Shown here one piece after another: positions 1 to 7,236 of a DNA stretch of 25,133 bases. The notes beneath the pieces were generated by a model. The model saw only the letters and a program-made list of their open reading frames with translations. It did not search any database and was not told where the DNA came from. Where the stretch lies: positions 731,123-756,255 of the forward strand of contig NZ_KL591002.1 of assembly GCF_000716335.1 (NCBI RefSeq), read 5' to 3'. A program made the position numbers and the translations under genes. The DNA is from Streptomyces sp. NRRL S-118 (lineage in GTDB: Bacteria; Actinomycetota; Actinomycetes; Streptomycetales; Streptomycetaceae). Positions within the stretch are counted from its first letter, which is position 1. Every line of letters begins with the position of its first letter.

Positions 1-28
1 CCACAACCCCAAGAAGACGGCCGGCTGA
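1..28 (+). CDS. C-terminal end of an upstream gene (partial)
   Basis: Positions 2-25 read HNPKKTAG followed by a TGA at 26-28. All eight codons end in G or C, as in the real genes of this window, and a stem-loop follows 15 bases later at 44-88, which fits the end of a transcription unit. Nothing can be said about function from eight residues, and the frame could be a coincidence. Confidence 0.4.
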
Positions 29-43
29 CGACCGACCGCCGCC

Positions 44-88
44 GAAGTCCGGCCGCCGGTGCGACACACGCGCCCGCGGCCGGACTTC
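44..88. terminator. 13-bp perfect inverted repeat, probable terminator
   Basis: Bases 44-56 (GAAGTCCGGCCGC) pair perfectly with 76-88, with a 19-base loop. No T-run follows, as is usual in high-GC actinomycetes. It lies just after the presumed upstream stop codon and about 140 bases before the VOC gene, so it probably ends the upstream transcript. The remaining bases 89-227 contain no convincing gene and no recognisable promoter. Confidence 0.55.
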
Positions 89-227
89 TGCCGTGCACGG
101 CTCCGACCTCGGCAAGTACGCCTTGTTCCGGTGTCCGCGGGCCCGGGAGTGTGGACGGGCGGCCCCGGCCCTCCGGTGGCGCCGAAGCGGCCGCCCCGTC
201 CACCACCTGCCGTCGAAAGGGACGCCC

Positions 228-665
228 ATGGCTCTGCGGTGGTCGCACGCCGCCCTCAACTGCCGTGACCTCGAGGCGACCGAGGAGTTCTACCGCCACT
301 GGTTCGGCATGCGGCGCGCCCGCGCCTTCGACGTGGCGGGCGCCCGGTTCGTCTTCCTGCGGCTCGGGGACGCCTACCTGGAGCTGTGCTCGCTGCCCGC
401 GCAGGCGGGCCCGGCACCCGAGCCCTCCGCCGACGGGCCGCACACCGCCGGAGCCGTGCGGCACCTCGCCTTCCGGACGGACGACGTGGACGCCTTCCTG
501 GCCCGCATGGGGGACGCCGCGCGCGTCACCCTGGGGCCGCTGGACTTCGACGCGTTCATCCCCGGCTGGCGCAGCGTGTGGCTCGCCGACCCCGAGGGCA
601 ACGTGGTCGAGGTCAGCCAGGGCTACCGCGATCTGCCCGACGACGGCCCCACGGCCGCAGAGTGA
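228..665 (+). CDS. VOC-superfamily protein (glyoxalase/bleomycin-resistance/dioxygenase fold)
   Basis: A 145-residue protein with the two beta-alpha-beta-beta-beta modules of the vicinal-oxygen-chelate fold. The start at 228 is chosen because GAAAGGGA lies 5-12 bases upstream and the protein then begins MALRWSHAALNCRDL, the usual start of the family; open sequence further upstream has no ribosome site. Candidate metal ligands are H7, E52, H79 and E128, the classic H-E-H-E pattern, so metal binding is likely retained. The family includes glyoxalase I, antibiotic-sequestering proteins and ring-cleaving or rearranging enzymes, and the sequence does not decide between them. It is the first gene of a plus-strand group with a hydrolase and a flavin monooxygenase, which suggests a tailoring or self-protection role. 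Family assignment is firm; substrate is unknown. Confidence 0.85.
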   Translation: MALRWSHAALNCRDLEATEEFYRHWFGMRRARAFDVAGARFVFLRLGDAYLELCSLPAQAGPAPEPSADGPHTAGAVRHLAFRTDDVDAFLARMGDAARVTLGPLDFDAFIPGWRSVWLADPEGNVVEVSQGYRDLPDDGPTAAE

Positions 666-680
666 CCCTGCGATGACTAC

Positions 681-697
681 CCAGAACACGGTTCTGG
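681..697. promoter_or_regulatory. 7-bp perfect inverted repeat in the VOC-hydrolase gap (operator or small hairpin)
   Basis: CCAGAAC-ACG-GTTCTGG is a perfect 7-bp inverted repeat with a 3-base centre, in the 91-base gap between the VOC stop and the hydrolase start. The gap also holds an unusually AT-rich stretch (GATTTTCCCAACC, 721-733). It could be an operator for a dimeric regulator or a short RNA hairpin that tunes expression of the downstream genes. Confidence 0.4.
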
Positions 698-756
698 CTG
701 GTCGGCGGCGGTCGGCGGAGGATTTTCCCAACCGACCCGAGAGGGAGAGAGCCGCC

Positions 757-1632
757 ATGCCGCACACCGGTGACCGTTACTCGCAGGACGTCGTCTGGCA
801 GCCTTTGCGCATCCGGACCACCCGTCACGACATACCGGTCCGCGTCTACCGGCCCGAGTCCGGACACGTCGGCTGGCTGGTCTGGGGGCACGGCGGCAGC
901 TGGCGCTCCGGCTCGCTGGAGGGCTGGCACGCCTCCTGCGCGGACCTGGCCCGCCGCTCCGGCTGCGCGGTCGTCAGCGTCGACTACCGGCTGGCCCCGG
1001 AGCACCGGCACCCGGCGGCCCTCCACGACGTGCTCGCCGTCCTGGAGTGGGCCCAGGAACGGGCCGACGAGGAGGGATTGCCGCCCGTCGCGGCCGGCGG
1101 GGACAGCTCCGGCGGGACGATCGCGGCGTGCGCGGCGCTGGTACGGCGCGACCGGGGCGAACCGCTGAGCGCCCAGGTCCTCGCCTACCCCCCGCTCGAC
1201 CCCGCGTGCCGCGCCCGGTCCTACACCCGCTACCTGAACAACTTCCCCACCCAGCCGGGCATGATCGCCGCCTGGCGGGACTACCGGGCCGGCAACACCG
1301 GCCCCGGCTTCCCGCCCAGCACGCCCTTCGAGGCCGGCGACCTGGCGGGCGTGGCCCCGGCGATCCTCGCCGTCGGCGCGTTCGACCCGGTCGCCGACGA
1401 CGTGCAGACGTACGCGCGGATGCTGCGCGAGGCCGGCAACGACGTCACCTTCCAGCAGTTCCCGCACCTGCTGCACGGGGCCTTCCTGCAGCCCGACGGG
1501 GCCGGCGTCTTCGACGACGCGCGGGACTCCTCCGACGACCCCAGGGCGCTGCGCCACTGGCTCGCCGCGACCCTGCACGACCGGCTGGCCGCGTCGGCCG
1601 CCGCGACCGCACCCCACGACCGGGCCGTCTGA
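757..1632 (+). CDS. HSL-family alpha/beta hydrolase (esterase/lactonase-like)
   Basis: A 291-residue alpha/beta hydrolase of the hormone-sensitive-lipase type. The oxyanion-hole motif HGG is at 45-47, the nucleophile S118 sits in GGDSSGG (the family's GDSAGG), D210 in FDPVADD is the likely acid and H240 in LLHGAF the likely base, so the triad looks intact. The family hydrolyses carboxylic esters or lactones; some relatives in biosynthetic clusters catalyse cyclisation. The ATG at 757 is preferred because of the purine-rich GAGAGGGAGAGA site before it. An in-frame ATG at 673 would add 28 residues rich in Arg and Glu without a good ribosome site, and would place the inverted repeat at 681-697 inside the gene. 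It is followed after 28 bases by the unknown gene at 1661. There is no signal peptide, so it is cytoplasmic. Confidence 0.88.
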   Translation: MPHTGDRYSQDVVWQPLRIRTTRHDIPVRVYRPESGHVGWLVWGHGGSWRSGSLEGWHASCADLARRSGCAVVSVDYRLAPEHRHPAALHDVLAVLEWAQERADEEGLPPVAAGGDSSGGTIAACAALVRRDRGEPLSAQVLAYPPLDPACRARSYTRYLNNFPTQPGMIAAWRDYRAGNTGPGFPPSTPFEAGDLAGVAPAILAVGAFDPVADDVQTYARMLREAGNDVTFQQFPHLLHGAFLQPDGAGVFDDARDSSDDPRALRHWLAATLHDRLAASAAATAPHDRAV

Positions 1633-1660
1633 CGGCCCCGACCCGAGAAAGAGAGAGGTC

Positions 1661-2254
1661 ATGACCAGCACCCCCGGCGTCACCGACGCCCCCGGCACCG
1701 GCGCCCCCGCCTCCGTGCCGGGCCATCTCGGCTCCCTGCTGCGGCACTTCGGCGACCTGCGCGACGGCCTGCACGGTGACCAGGGCACCCGCCAGGGCAA
1801 GGAGCGCCTGTTCGTCACGGCGGTCGAGCTGCTCGGCCCGTACGCCGAACAGGCCCTGCGGGAGGTGAACGAGCACCTGCTGCGGAACACCGGTGAGATC
1901 AGGGCCAGCGGCGTGCGCCGGACCCCGGACGGCGGCGTCGCCGCCACCTGGGCGCTGACCTGGCCCGAGCAGCGCGTCACCGAGATCGACCCGATCACGA
2001 TCAGGGCGCACTACGGGGGCGGGTTCCACCATCCGCACCTGAGCGGCGCCACGGTCGGGGAGTGGCCGCTGAACGTCTTCGACGCCGGGCAGGCCGCCGC
2101 GGAGCTGCCCCTCCTGCGCGCGATCGTCGCCGCGGACCTGCACAACCTGGTCTTCCAGCGGGACTTCCGGATCGTGCCGGCCACCGTCGCCGAGGGCGGT
2201 CCGCTCCGGCCGGGTGCGGTGCTCAACCCGCGGACCAAGGGGCTGCCGGTATGA
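1661..2254 (+). CDS. Unrecognised 197-residue protein coupled to the luciferase-like monooxygenase
   Basis: I do not recognise this protein. The gene is well supported: GAGAAAGAGAGAGG lies just before the ATG, codon third positions are G/C, and its TGA overlaps the ATG of the next gene (ATGA at 2251-2254), implying translational coupling. The sequence has no membrane segment or signal peptide. Residues 1-25 are Pro/Ala/Thr-rich. Residues 26-75 look helical. The middle contains beta-like stretches and a Gly/His patch, YGGGFHHPHLSG near 113-124, that could bind a metal or ligand. The C-terminal half (LPLLRAIVAADLHNLVFQRD) looks helical. Its coupling to a flavin monooxygenase suggests an accessory or partner protein, or a separate small tailoring enzyme; this is inference only. 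Confidence 0.8.
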   Translation: MTSTPGVTDAPGTGAPASVPGHLGSLLRHFGDLRDGLHGDQGTRQGKERLFVTAVELLGPYAEQALREVNEHLLRNTGEIRASGVRRTPDGGVAATWALTWPEQRVTEIDPITIRAHYGGGFHHPHLSGATVGEWPLNVFDAGQAAAELPLLRAIVAADLHNLVFQRDFRIVPATVAEGGPLRPGAVLNPRTKGLPV

Positions 2255-3261
2255 CCGTACGCCTGTCCGTCCTGGACCAGTCCCCGGTCGGCGAGGGGTT
2301 CTCGCACTCCGACGCCCTGCGCGCCTCCGTCGAGCTGGCGGAGCGGGCCGACGCGCTGGGTTTCACCCGCTACTGGGTGGCCGAGCACCACCACTCCCCC
2401 GGCTTCGCCGGCACGGCCCCGGAGATCCTCGCCGGGACGCTGCTGTCGCGCACCCGGCGCATGCGGATCGGCACCGGCGGCGTGCTGCTGCCGCGGTACG
2501 AACCGCTGAAGGTGGCGGAGGTGTTCTCGGTCCTGGCCTCGCTGCACCCGGGCCGGGTCGACCTCGGGCTCGGGCGGGCCGGGGGCCCGGCGGCCCGGTT
2601 CCCGCAGCAGGTCCAGGAGGTGAGCCGGCTGCTGGGCCTGGGCGGCGGGCAGGGCGGCGGGGCGGGATCGCTGCCGCCCCTGCCGCCACTGGTCTCCGCG
2701 GCCGAGGTCCCCCCGCGGCTGTGGCTGCTGGGAGCGGGCACCCGCTCCGCCGCGCTCGCCGGTGAGCTGGGCACCTCGTTCGCCTTCGCGCACTTCCTCG
2801 CCCCCGATCCGGGCGTGGTCGCCCTGGAGGGCTACCGCCAGGGACTGGCGGCGTCGGCGTGGGGCCCGCAGAAGGGAGTGCTGGCCGTCCGAGTCGTCAC
2901 CGCCGACACGCAGGAGCGGGCCGACGGACTGGCGCTGAGCCTGCTGCTGTGGCGCAGCCGCAAGGACCTGGGCCAGGACCGCCCGCTGCCCTCGGTGGAC
3001 GCCGCGCGGCGGCACCGCTGGAGCACGGCGGAGGCCGAGCGGGCCGCCGTCAACAGCCAGGCGCTGGTGACCGGTACGCCGGAACGGGTCCGCGAGGAAC
3101 TGGAGCAGCTCGCGGCGGCGCACGGTGTCGACGAGCTCGTGATCAACACGCTGACCCACGACCCGGCCGACCGGGTGCGCTCCTACGAACTGCTGGCGCA
3201 GGTCTTCGACCTGTCCGGCCAGGAGGCACCGGAGGCCGACCGGGCGCCCGCCGCCGCGTAG
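2251..3261 (+). CDS. Luciferase-like (LLM) flavin-dependent monooxygenase, MsnO8-like
   Basis: A 336-residue bacterial-luciferase-family enzyme, a TIM-barrel that uses reduced FMN supplied by a separate reductase to hydroxylate, epoxidise or Baeyer-Villiger oxidise its substrate. The opening LSVLDQSPV, the segment RYWVAEHHHSPGFAG (about 47-61), the RMRIGTGGVLL strand (about 71-81) and the RVDLGLGRAGG region (about 101-111) are typical of the LLM subgroup that includes the mensacarcin oxygenase MsnO8. The ATG overlaps the upstream stop by four bases, so the start is secure. Residues 135-145 form a Gly-rich loop (LGGGQGGGAG), somewhat longer than usual. It is the last gene of the plus-strand group and ends 42 bases before a strong hairpin. 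No flavin reductase gene is in the window, so FMNH2 must come from elsewhere. Confidence 0.9.
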   Translation: MTVRLSVLDQSPVGEGFSHSDALRASVELAERADALGFTRYWVAEHHHSPGFAGTAPEILAGTLLSRTRRMRIGTGGVLLPRYEPLKVAEVFSVLASLHPGRVDLGLGRAGGPAARFPQQVQEVSRLLGLGGGQGGGAGSLPPLPPLVSAAEVPPRLWLLGAGTRSAALAGELGTSFAFAHFLAPDPGVVALEGYRQGLAASAWGPQKGVLAVRVVTADTQERADGLALSLLLWRSRKDLGQDRPLPSVDAARRHRWSTAEAERAAVNSQALVTGTPERVREELEQLAAAHGVDELVINTLTHDPADRVRSYELLAQVFDLSGQEAPEADRAPAAA

Positions 3262-3303
3262 GGGAACCGCGGGCGTGCGGGCGCGGACCGCGCACACCCG
3301 GTG

Positions 3304-3349
3304 ACGCCGAACCGCCGGGCCGGAGGAATCCGGCCCGGCGGTTCGGCGT
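3304..3349. terminator. Bidirectional terminator between converging operons
   Basis: Bases 3304-3324 are perfectly complementary to 3329-3349: a 21-bp stem closed by the four-base loop GGAA. It lies 42 bases after the LLM stop on the plus strand and 58 bases after the P450 stop on the minus strand. Its symmetry and position make it a shared terminator. No long T-run follows on either side, which is common for actinomycete terminators. Confidence 0.85.
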
Positions 3350-3407
3350 GTGCGGGGTGCGGGGGTGCGGGCCACGGGTGAGGGGTACGGGGGCGGCCGC
3401 GTCGGCG

Positions 3408-4742
3408 TCAGTCGTGCGGGGTCGGGACCAGCGGGAGGCTGCTCGGGTGCGGCAGGGAGCTGTTGGCCTCGCGGATCCGCGTCCCGGGCGCCACCCGCAG
3501 CCGCCACCGGGAGAAGAGCGTCGCCAGCGCGACGGTCATCACGGTCATCGCCAGGTGTTCGCCGATGCACCGGTGCGGCCCGGTCCCGAACGGGAAGTAG
3601 GCCCCGCGCGTCACGACCTGGCCGCTCTCGGGCGCCGACCGGTCCGGATCGAACCGCCGCGGGTCCGGGTACAGGACCGGGTCGCGGTGCATGGCGCGGG
3701 GGCTGTAGCCGACCTCCGAGCCGGCCGGGACCTCGACCCCGGCCAGGACGACGTCGTGGCGGGTGCGGCGGGTGAAGAGCATCGGGGAGCGCAGCCGGAG
3801 CGTCTCGTGCAGCACGCGGCGGGTGTACGCCAGGTCGTGCAGGCGGTCGTAGCCGACCGGGCCGTCGCCGAGCACCGCGTCGGCCTCCTTGCGCAGCCGC
3901 TCCTGGACCTCGGGCCGTACGGTGGCCTCGAACACCGCCCAGCTGAGGGTGGTGCTGGTGGTCTCCAGCGCCGCGAAGAGCAGCATCAGCAGCTCGCTGC
4001 GGATCTCCGTACCGGTGAGCGGCGCCCCGGTGGCCGGGTGCCGGGTCGCGAGGAGCGCGTCCAGCACGTCGGGGTGGTCCCCGGCCGGCGCGGCCCGGCG
4101 CTCCGCGACCATCCGGTCGACCGTGGTGTGGAACCGGTTCACGGAGGCCCGGAAGCGGCGGTTGCCCGGCGTGGGGAACTCGGTGACGGCGTCGGGGAAG
4201 ACCGTGCGCGCCAGCAGCCGCCGGGCGATCATGTACAGGGTGGTGCGGATGTCGCTGACGACGGCGGGCGGCAGTTCCGTGGTGAACAGGCAGCGCAGCA
4301 CGACCGCCGTCACCAGGTCCGACATCTCCTCGTCCGCGGCGACCACGGCCCCGGGCCGCCAGCCGCCCAGCCGCCGTTCGGCCTCCTCGGCGATCACCTC
4401 GGTGTGGTCGCGTACGCTGCGCCGGCTGAACGCGGGCTTGAGGGTACGGCGCTGGTGCTGGTGCTCCGGGCCGTTGGAGGCGATCAGCGGGTTGCCGAAG
4501 TTGGCGGCGAGCCGCTCGAAGAACCGGCCGCGCTCGAAGGTGTCGGTGTCGACCTGGATGCGGTGGACCAGGGCGGGGTCGTTGGCCAGGTACAGGCCGA
4601 TGGGGCCGAAGCCGACCCGTACCAGCGGGTCGGCGGTCCGGGACGACTCGAAGAAGCTCAGTGGCCGGCGCAGCAGCGCGGGGGCGTGGCCGAGCAGCGG
4701 CACCCCTCCGGGCGCCGGGGGGCATGAGGTGGTGGCGGGCAT
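3408..4742 (-). CDS. Cytochrome P450 monooxygenase
   Basis: A complete 444-residue P450. The I-helix oxygen-activation segment is AALETTST (257-264), where the acidic residue before TT is Glu259-Glu260-like rather than Asp. The K-helix ExxR is E313-R316 (HETLR). The PERF-like segment RRFDPDR is at 362-368, and the heme-binding loop FPFGTGPHRCIG at 383-394 gives Cys392 as thiolate ligand. The N-terminus (PPAPGGVPLLGHA) has a proline-rich start and no membrane anchor, so it is soluble and needs outside ferredoxin and reductase, neither of which is here. The length and the long N-terminal section resemble the terpene/polyketide-oxidising P450s near the pentalenene oxygenases. Ribosome site GAGGAG lies 7 bases before the ATG. 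It is the last gene of the ten-gene operon, 42 bases after the methyltransferase stop. Substrate unknown. Confidence 0.93.
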   Translation of the reverse strand: MPATTSCPPAPGGVPLLGHAPALLRRPLSFFESSRTADPLVRVGFGPIGLYLANDPALVHRIQVDTDTFERGRFFERLAANFGNPLIASNGPEHQHQRRTLKPAFSRRSVRDHTEVIAEEAERRLGGWRPGAVVAADEEMSDLVTAVVLRCLFTTELPPAVVSDIRTTLYMIARRLLARTVFPDAVTEFPTPGNRRFRASVNRFHTTVDRMVAERRAAPAGDHPDVLDALLATRHPATGAPLTGTEIRSELLMLLFAALETTSTTLSWAVFEATVRPEVQERLRKEADAVLGDGPVGYDRLHDLAYTRRVLHETLRLRSPMLFTRRTRHDVVLAGVEVPAGSEVGYSPRAMHRDPVLYPDPRRFDPDRSAPESGQVVTRGAYFPFGTGPHRCIGEHLAMTVMTVALATLFSRWRLRVAPGTRIREANSSLPHPSSLPLVPTPHD

Positions 4743-4784
4743 GTCCGGACTCCTCGTCGGGCTCGTACGGGATGGGCGCCGGCG

Positions 4785-5636
4785 TCAGCCGGCGGCCGGG
4801 ACGGTGCCGACGGCCAGGACGTTGCCCTCGCTGATGTAGCCGTCGGGGTCGCCGAGGGGGTGGTCGGCCGCTTCGGGGTCGAGGAACCGTTCCCATTCGG
4901 CGCTCAGCCCCAGCGCCAGCGCCTGGGGGGCCAGCCGGGCGCAGGCGGCCCGGTAGAAGGCGGAGGCGGCCTCGGGGAGCGGGGCGTGGTGCTCGATGAG
5001 GACGGTGCGCTGCCGTACGCCGGTGAGGCCGGCCTGCCGCAGGTGGCGGTACAGCTCGCGGGAGCGCAGCAGCTGGCGGGCGTAGCCCGGGGCGGCGGCC
5101 GCGGCCCGGAAGAAGTCGGCGAACAGGTACGGGTCGGCCGGGCGCGCGGTGATCAGGTGGGCGTCCAGGTCCTTGACCGCGACGGTGCCGCCGGGGCGGA
5201 CCACGCGGACCAGCTCCCGCAGGGCGGCGGCGAGCCGGTCGTCGTCCAGGTACTGCACGGTGTTGGCGCACCAGACGGCGTCGAAGGTGTCGTCGTCGTA
5301 CGGCAGGGCGGTGAGGTCCGCCTGCCGCACGTCCACGGGGCAGGGGAGCCGGCCGGAGGCGGCCCGCCCGGCGGCGAGGTCGGCGTTCTCCGGGGCGAGG
5401 TCCACGGCGGTGACCCGGCCGGCGGGCCCGGTGAGGTCGGCCAGGTGCGGCAGGAAGTCGCCGGGGCCGCAGCCGGCGTCCAGCACGTGCGCGCCGGGCC
5501 GGATCCCCGCCTGCCCGAGGAGGTCCAGGTAGGGGCCCTCGCAGGCGCGGAAGTGGGCGTCGACGACGGTGTGGTGGGTGAAGCCGAGACCGGTCGAGGT
5601 GGTGTAGCCCCAGGCCTTGTGGTCGTCGGTCAGCAT
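4785..5636 (-). CDS. Class I SAM-dependent methyltransferase
   Basis: A 283-residue Rossmann-fold methyltransferase. SAM-binding motif I is VLDAGCGPGDF (51-61), the ribose-binding acid is D79 in VTAVDLAPEN, adenine contacts fall around RQADLTALPYDDDTFD (104-119), and motif post-II/III includes LVRVVRPGGTVAVKD (142-156). The C-terminus (DGYISEGNVLAVGTV) is typical of small-molecule O-, C- or N-methyltransferases of the Methyltransf_11/25 group. The ATG overlaps the upstream hydrolase stop by seven bases, with GAGG about 8 bases before it; a longer open frame upstream belongs to the other strand's or frame's coding. It is the ninth gene of the operon and could methylate a carboxyl, hydroxyl or amine of the product; the acceptor cannot be read from the sequence. 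Confidence 0.88.
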   Translation of the reverse strand: MLTDDHKAWGYTTSTGLGFTHHTVVDAHFRACEGPYLDLLGQAGIRPGAHVLDAGCGPGDFLPHLADLTGPAGRVTAVDLAPENADLAAGRAASGRLPCPVDVRQADLTALPYDDDTFDAVWCANTVQYLDDDRLAAALRELVRVVRPGGTVAVKDLDAHLITARPADPYLFADFFRAAAAAPGYARQLLRSRELYRHLRQAGLTGVRQRTVLIEHHAPLPEAASAFYRAACARLAPQALALGLSAEWERFLDPEAADHPLGDPDGYISEGNVLAVGTVPAAG

Positions 5637-6439
5637 GCTCGTACCTCGGTCTCGTCGGTCTTCCCGGTCTCCCCGACCTCGTGCAGGAGGTCCCGCAGCG
5701 CCGCGGTGACCGGCTCGGGCGTCTCCAGCGGGGGAAGGTGTCCGGCCTTCGGGAGAGTGATCAGCCGCCCGTGGGGCAGCGCGGCGGCGGCGTGCCGGGC
5801 GTCGTCGTGGGATACGAGCTCGTCCTCCTCGCCCGCCATCACCACGGCCGGCACGCGGGCGGTGCGCAGGGTACCGGTGGAGTCCGGGCGTGCGGCGATG
5901 GCCAGCTGGGCCCAGGCCAGGGCTGCCGGGTCGGCGGCCCGTGCGTCGGCGGTGACGCGCCGCAGGACGCCGGGACGCCCGGCGCGGGTGGTGGCGCCCA
6001 CGAGCAGCGCGCTGGACCGGTCGACGAGCGGCCCCCGCGCCTCGTCCAGCCGCACGAGGCGGGCGAACTCCCGCCGCTGCGCCGCCGCCTCCGGGGTGTC
6101 GGCGGTGGCCCGGGCCGACAGCAGGGCCAGACCGGCGACCCGGTCGGGGTGGCGGGCCAGGAAGGCCATGGCGGTGTAGCCGCCCATGGAGGCGCCCGCG
6201 AACACGGCGTGGTCGACGCCCCGCTCGTCCAGCAGGCGGGCCAGGTCGTCGGCGACGACGTCGAGCGAGGGCGGGGCGTCGCCGAGCGGCGCGGAGCCGA
6301 AGCCGCGCTGGTCGGGGGCGATGACGGGATGGCCGAGCGCGGTGAGGGCCTGGCGCTGGGCGTCCCACATGGAGGAGTGGAGGGCGAGGGCGTGCAGCAG
6401 CACGACGGGGACGGGGGTCCGGTCGGCGGTGGCGTTCAT
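5630..6439 (-). CDS. Alpha/beta hydrolase
   Basis: A 269-residue classical alpha/beta hydrolase. The first strand and oxyanion region read VVLLHALALHSSMWD (12-26), with HA in place of the usual HG, the nucleophile elbow is GASMGG with S84, the acid is D206 in AGEEDELVS and the base H234 in KAGHLPPLE, so the triad is intact. The family covers esterases, thioesterases, C-C hydrolases and haloperoxidase-like proteins. Its ATG overlaps the stop of the LysR-domain gene (ATGA at 6436-6439), and its own stop overlaps the methyltransferase start by seven bases, so it is tightly coupled in the operon. Possible roles are release of an activated acyl intermediate or proofreading; this is inference. The C-terminal tail (GETGKTDETEV) is charged and probably disordered. 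Confidence 0.87.
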   Translation of the reverse strand: MNATADRTPVPVVLLHALALHSSMWDAQRQALTALGHPVIAPDQRGFGSAPLGDAPPSLDVVADDLARLLDERGVDHAVFAGASMGGYTAMAFLARHPDRVAGLALLSARATADTPEAAAQRREFARLVRLDEARGPLVDRSSALLVGATTRAGRPGVLRRVTADARAADPAALAWAQLAIAARPDSTGTLRTARVPAVVMAGEEDELVSHDDARHAAAALPHGRLITLPKAGHLPPLETPEPVTAALRDLLHEVGETGKTDETEVRAC

Positions 6440-7236
6440 CGGCCGGTCCCTCCCGCCCCGGCGTGGACGACGCGGACCGCGGGCCCCGCCGCGGTGGCGG
6501 TCCCGTCCGCCGGTGCCGCCGCGGAGGGGGCACCGTCCGCCGGTGCCGCCGCCTCCGCGCGGGCGAGGAAACCGGCGATGTGCGGGGCGAGCGCGGCGTC
6601 ACGGGACCAGGCGAGGGCGACCGGGGCGGGCGGCAGGTCGTGGATGGGGACGACCCGGATGCCGGGGGGCGCGACGTCGGCCAGCGAGACGAGCGAGATG
6701 TGGACCGCGCCCTCCTCGGCCACCAGGGCCATCATGCGCGGCACGTCGGTCACCCGGTGGCGGCGGTGGATGGTGCGGCCCGCGGGCGTCCGGGGCGGGA
6801 CGACCTCGTCCCAGACGTAGTCGGGCATGGTGCCGGGGCGTTCGAAGGCGTCGTAGTCCGCGAGCTCCTCGATGGAGACCGACTCCCGGCCGGCGAGCGG
6901 GTGCCCGGCGCCGACGACGGCCGCGCGGGCGTCGTACGTCAGCACCCGGCTCACCGCCAGGTCCGGCTCGTCCAGCCGGAACTTGACGATCATGAGATCG
7001 AGTCCGCCGTCGCGCACGCCCCGGAAGGGGTCGGCGACGTCGTACTGGCTCAGCAGCACACCGGCGGGGTCGTGCCCGGCGAGGCGGAGGATGCGGTGGG
7101 CGACCTCGACGGAGCCGTGGTAGCCGAGCCGGATCGCCGGAGGGCCGGCCGGCGACGGGGCGGTCGAGGACCGGGTGGTCCCGGACGGGGTGGTCGCTGA
7201 CGGGGTGGTCCCGGTCGGGGTGGGACGGTCAGTCAA
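6436..7236 (-). CDS. LysR-type effector (substrate-binding) domain protein without a DNA-binding domain
   Basis: A 266-residue protein. Residues 34-235 match the LysR substrate-binding domain: IRLGYHGSVE at the start, DPFRGVRDGGLDLMIVKF (69-86), then PLAG, SIEELADYD, MMALVAEEGAVHISL and VVPIHDLPPAPVALAW. The helix-turn-helix of a real LysR regulator is absent; instead residues 1-33 are a Thr/Ser/Pro-rich stretch encoded by five 15-bp tandem repeats. The start is TTG (7236 to 7234): GAGGAG lies six bases upstream and the codon overlaps the previous stop (TTGACTGA), so this is a native gene and not a fragment of a longer regulator. It sits inside the operon with overlaps on both sides. It may be a ligand-sensing partner, a periplasmic-binding-fold carrier of an intermediate, or a recruited enzyme. 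The C-terminal 30 residues are Ala/Pro/Gly-rich. Confidence 0.8.
   Translation of the reverse strand: MTDRPTPTGTTPSATTPSGTTRSSTAPSPAGPPAIRLGYHGSVEVAHRILRLAGHDPAGVLLSQYDVADPFRGVRDGGLDLMIVKFRLDEPDLAVSRVLTYDARAAVVGAGHPLAGRESVSIEELADYDAFERPGTMPDYVWDEVVPPRTPAGRTIHRRHRVTDVPRMMALVAEEGAVHISLVSLADVAPPGIRVVPIHDLPPAPVALAWSRDAALAPHIAGFLARAEAAAPADGAPSAAAPADGTATAAGPAVRVVHAGAGGTGR
6503..6552. repeat. 20-bp direct repeat inside the LysR-domain gene
   Basis: The 20-base segment at 6503-6522 recurs exactly at 6533-6552 (30-bp period). In the minus-strand protein it encodes the repeated Ala-Pro-Ala-Asp-Gly low-complexity tail near residues 230-250. Confidence 0.7.
7154..7228. repeat. Five imperfect 15-bp tandem repeats
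   Basis: Units begin at 7154, 7169, 7184, 7199 and 7214, with core GACGGGGTGGTC. In the minus-strand LysR-domain gene they encode the Thr/Ser/Pro-rich N-terminus (PTGTTPSATTPSGTTRS). The unit is a multiple of three, so copy changes would keep the frame. Confidence 0.75.

Noticed and set aside
673..756. Upstream ATG start (673) for the HSL-type hydrolase
   Set aside because: No good ribosome site precedes it, the added residues do not look like family sequence, and the ATG at 757 has a strong purine-rich site.
2011..5271. Very long open frames antisense to or shifted from the real genes, such as this 1086-codon one
   Set aside because: They arise because GC-rich codon bias removes stop codons in shadow frames. 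Their translations are Arg/Pro/Gly/Ala-rich without domains, and they run across the 3304-3349 terminator and two opposite-strand genes.
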